Source: Eimeria necatrix (Eukaryota > Apicomplexa > Conoidasida > Eucoccidiorida > Eimeriidae). From it: DNA of 10,254 nucleotides. The notes beneath the pieces are model-generated. The model was not told the origin of the DNA. It worked only from the letters and a program-made list of their open reading frames with translations, and did not search any database. Below are positions 9,203 through 10,254 of the stretch, in pieces (within the stretch, counting starts at the first letter, position 1; each line of letters opens with the position of its first letter). The stretch covers positions 1 through 10,254 of the forward strand of contig NW_013652006.1 in the NCBI RefSeq assembly GCF_000499385.1, in the 5' to 3' direction. The position numbers and the translations under genes were made by a program.

Positions 9203-9393
9203 CTATGGAAATATTACTTCTATTCTCTCTCAGCAAAACCACTGTTGTGACTGCGCAATTGCTCCTGCGCTACAGTGTGCATTTTTGCACACACGCCAAC
9301 TGCATAATGCAGCAACATAGCCCAGCATGCCTTGCATAACTTGCTTCTCTTGTGCTTCCTGCCGTGAGTCTTTAGCTCGTTTTGTTGTTTCTT

Positions 9394-9644
9394 GTGAAGA
9401 CTTGCTTCTACGCCTGCAAGGCCGCTTCTAACCCAGGAAGCACAGAATTGTTTCTCTGTAGTCGATGCTACAGACGACAAAATATATATTAATAAGACAG
9501 AGGAGAGGGCGCAAAAGCGAGTTTTCGCTCTTTCCAGTGTCTTGCCTGCAAAGACGTATGAACAAAAACTTGAAACAACGTTGGGCGAAGTGTTCACGTT
9601 CAACATATGCTGCAATGCAATCTTTCAGAAATATCAGAGAGGTC
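9394..9644. repeat. Perfect 251-bp tandem duplication, copy 1
   Basis: This block, starting gtgaagacttgcttctacg and ending atatcagagaggtc, is followed immediately by an identical second copy. Identity stops exactly at both ends: base 9393 (t) differs from 9644 (c), and base 9645 (g) differs from 9896 (a). There are therefore exactly 2.0 copies and no shared microhomology at the junctions. Inside the unit are an AT-rich patch (aatatatattaataag) and a 5-bp hairpin (agcga-gttt-tcgct). The period is not a multiple of three, so any frame running through the junction shifts, which argues against a coding repeat. Confidence 0.97.
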
Positions 9645-9895
9645 GTGAAGACTTGCTTCTACGCCTGCAAGGCCGCTTCTAACCCAGGAAGCACAGAATT
9701 GTTTCTCTGTAGTCGATGCTACAGACGACAAAATATATATTAATAAGACAGAGGAGAGGGCGCAAAAGCGAGTTTTCGCTCTTTCCAGTGTCTTGCCTGC
9801 AAAGACGTATGAACAAAAACTTGAAACAACGTTGGGCGAAGTGTTCACGTTCAACATATGCTGCAATGCAATCTTTCAGAAATATCAGAGAGGTC
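9645..9895. repeat. Perfect 251-bp tandem duplication, copy 2
   Basis: Base for base identical to 9394-9644 by line-by-line comparison. The sequence after it (acggggatattgc) is unrelated to the start of the unit. Zero divergence means either a very recent duplication or a duplication introduced during assembly. The period equals a common 251-base short-read length, which makes the artefact explanation worth testing. Confidence 0.97.
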
Positions 9896-10044
9896 ACGGG
9901 GATATTGCATCATTACGGTAATCTCCAAAATCACTGTTCTATACATCGGAATACACACAGACGCCGTAGAGCGCTTTAGCACACATTATGATAGTGGTCT
10001 GTGCCTACGTGGATAATGCAAAATGGAGCAACGTCATGCGATAC
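9896..10044. other. Short spacer before repeat copy B
   Basis: No feature seen. It does not align with the sequence upstream of copy A, so the homology between the two repeat copies really begins at 8588/10045. Confidence 0.5.
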
Positions 10045-10254
10045 TTACTCTCTGCAAATATGCCACGGGCATCACCTGGACCGTTGTAGTCACAGGCTCA
10101 TCTGGATGGACTATTCGCTGGCAAGGGTAAAGAGGGTTTGTGTAACCCGAAGGCAGAAAATGCAAAAAGCGTTGCTTCGATGTAAAGAGATCTTCGACAG
10201 GGCCTGCATGTTCGCTGGATACGACATTATTTTGCAGGACTTTCACTGAAATCT
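10045..10254. repeat. Direct repeat copy B (210 bp), cut by the window end
   Basis: This is the gap-free counterpart of 8588-8797, and it runs to the last base of the window, so its true right boundary is unknown. Relative to copy A the 177-bp core has four substitutions: aac/atc in the ctcaactgg/ctcatctgg context, two adjacent changes at tggccc/taaccc, and agcattgc/agcgttgc. Both strands stay open here too. The minus frame reads through PSGYTNPLYPCQRIV and TTTVQVMPVAYLQR. It then meets a consensus donor-like gtaagt (minus strand, 10048-10043), and the A/B homology ends two bases inside that hexamer. The acceptor-like atttcag lies at the other edge. Confidence 0.9.

Larger units (their letters stand above)
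8798..9393. other. Interval between repeat A and the tandem duplication
   Basis: Apart from the hairpin at 8833-8861 and the doubtful ORF at 8960-9202, I see nothing identifiable. A 131-codon minus-strand frame (9615 down to 9220, beginning at TTG, with the first ATG at about residue 4) begins inside duplication copy 1 and runs into this interval. Its first part includes a hydrophobic run (ALSSVLLIYILSSVAS) and its tail is basic. A length near 130 is borderline for chance. Confidence 0.4.

Noticed and set aside
9600..9866. 88-codon minus-strand ORF crossing the 251-bp junction
   Set aside because: It changes frame relative to the first copy because 251 is not divisible by three. The tail after the junction is a by-product of the duplication.
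10084..10125. Plus-strand frame reading TVVVTGSSGWTI, recalling the GSGWT segment of mitochondrial COX1
   Set aside because: The similarity lasts only a few residues, the frame then diverges and meets a stop (TGG CAA GGG TAA), and no neighbouring COX1 motif is found. Probably coincidence rather than a nuclear mitochondrial fragment.
1..10254. Transposon, retroelement, CRISPR or toxin-antitoxin system
   Set aside because: No reverse-transcriptase or transposase motifs, no long terminal repeats or matched terminal inverted repeats, no regularly spaced short repeats, and no paired small genes with bacterial start signals were found.

Overview
The window reads as gene-poor, probably nuclear, eukaryotic DNA. 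It is roughly 45% G+C by eye and CpG dinucleotides are common. There is no bacterial or phage layout: no run of adjacent ORFs with ribosome binding sites, no operon, no tRNA or rRNA gene, and no recognisable protein family on either strand. The longest ORF is 133 codons. At this composition I expect about 4-5 stop-to-stop frames of 100 codons or more by chance in six frames, and about six are seen, so ORF length alone gives no support for genes. Scattered strong splice-like signals (GTAAGT donors, pyrimidine-rich acceptors) next to short open frames suggest an intron-rich eukaryote with unmethylated, CpG-retaining DNA. A protist (for example of coccidian type) or an invertebrate would fit. I cannot identify the organism.

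Layout. Positions 1-2567: unremarkable non-coding sequence with one small direct duplication (996-1023) and one 133-codon ATG ORF that is probably chance. 2568-2711: best candidate exon of the left half (acceptor-like, 48 open codons, GTAAGT donor). 2712-5660: mostly featureless, with a 99-codon ATG ORF of doubtful status. 5661-5758: open frame after a very good acceptor, ending in TAG, possibly a terminal exon. 5759-6843: nothing recognisable. 6844-7253: a degenerate tandem array of about 2.5 copies of a 167-bp unit with an internal hairpin. 7565-7688: a second candidate exon encoding a membrane-spanning stretch. 7689-8587: non-coding with a small 16-bp repeat.

The right end (8588-10254) is the most structured part. 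A 210-bp direct repeat (copy A 8588-8797, copy B 10045-10254, spacing 1457 bp) encloses about 1.25 kb that carries a perfect 251-bp tandem duplication (9394-9895). The two events differ in age: the A/B pair shows 4 differences in its 177-bp core, while the 251-bp copies are identical. The window stops inside copy B, so the sequence may be a contig that broke in a repeat family. The exact 251-bp period, with no microhomology, makes an assembly artefact a serious alternative.

No set of genes working together can be described. No defence system, transposase, reverse transcriptase, CRISPR array or known pathway was found.
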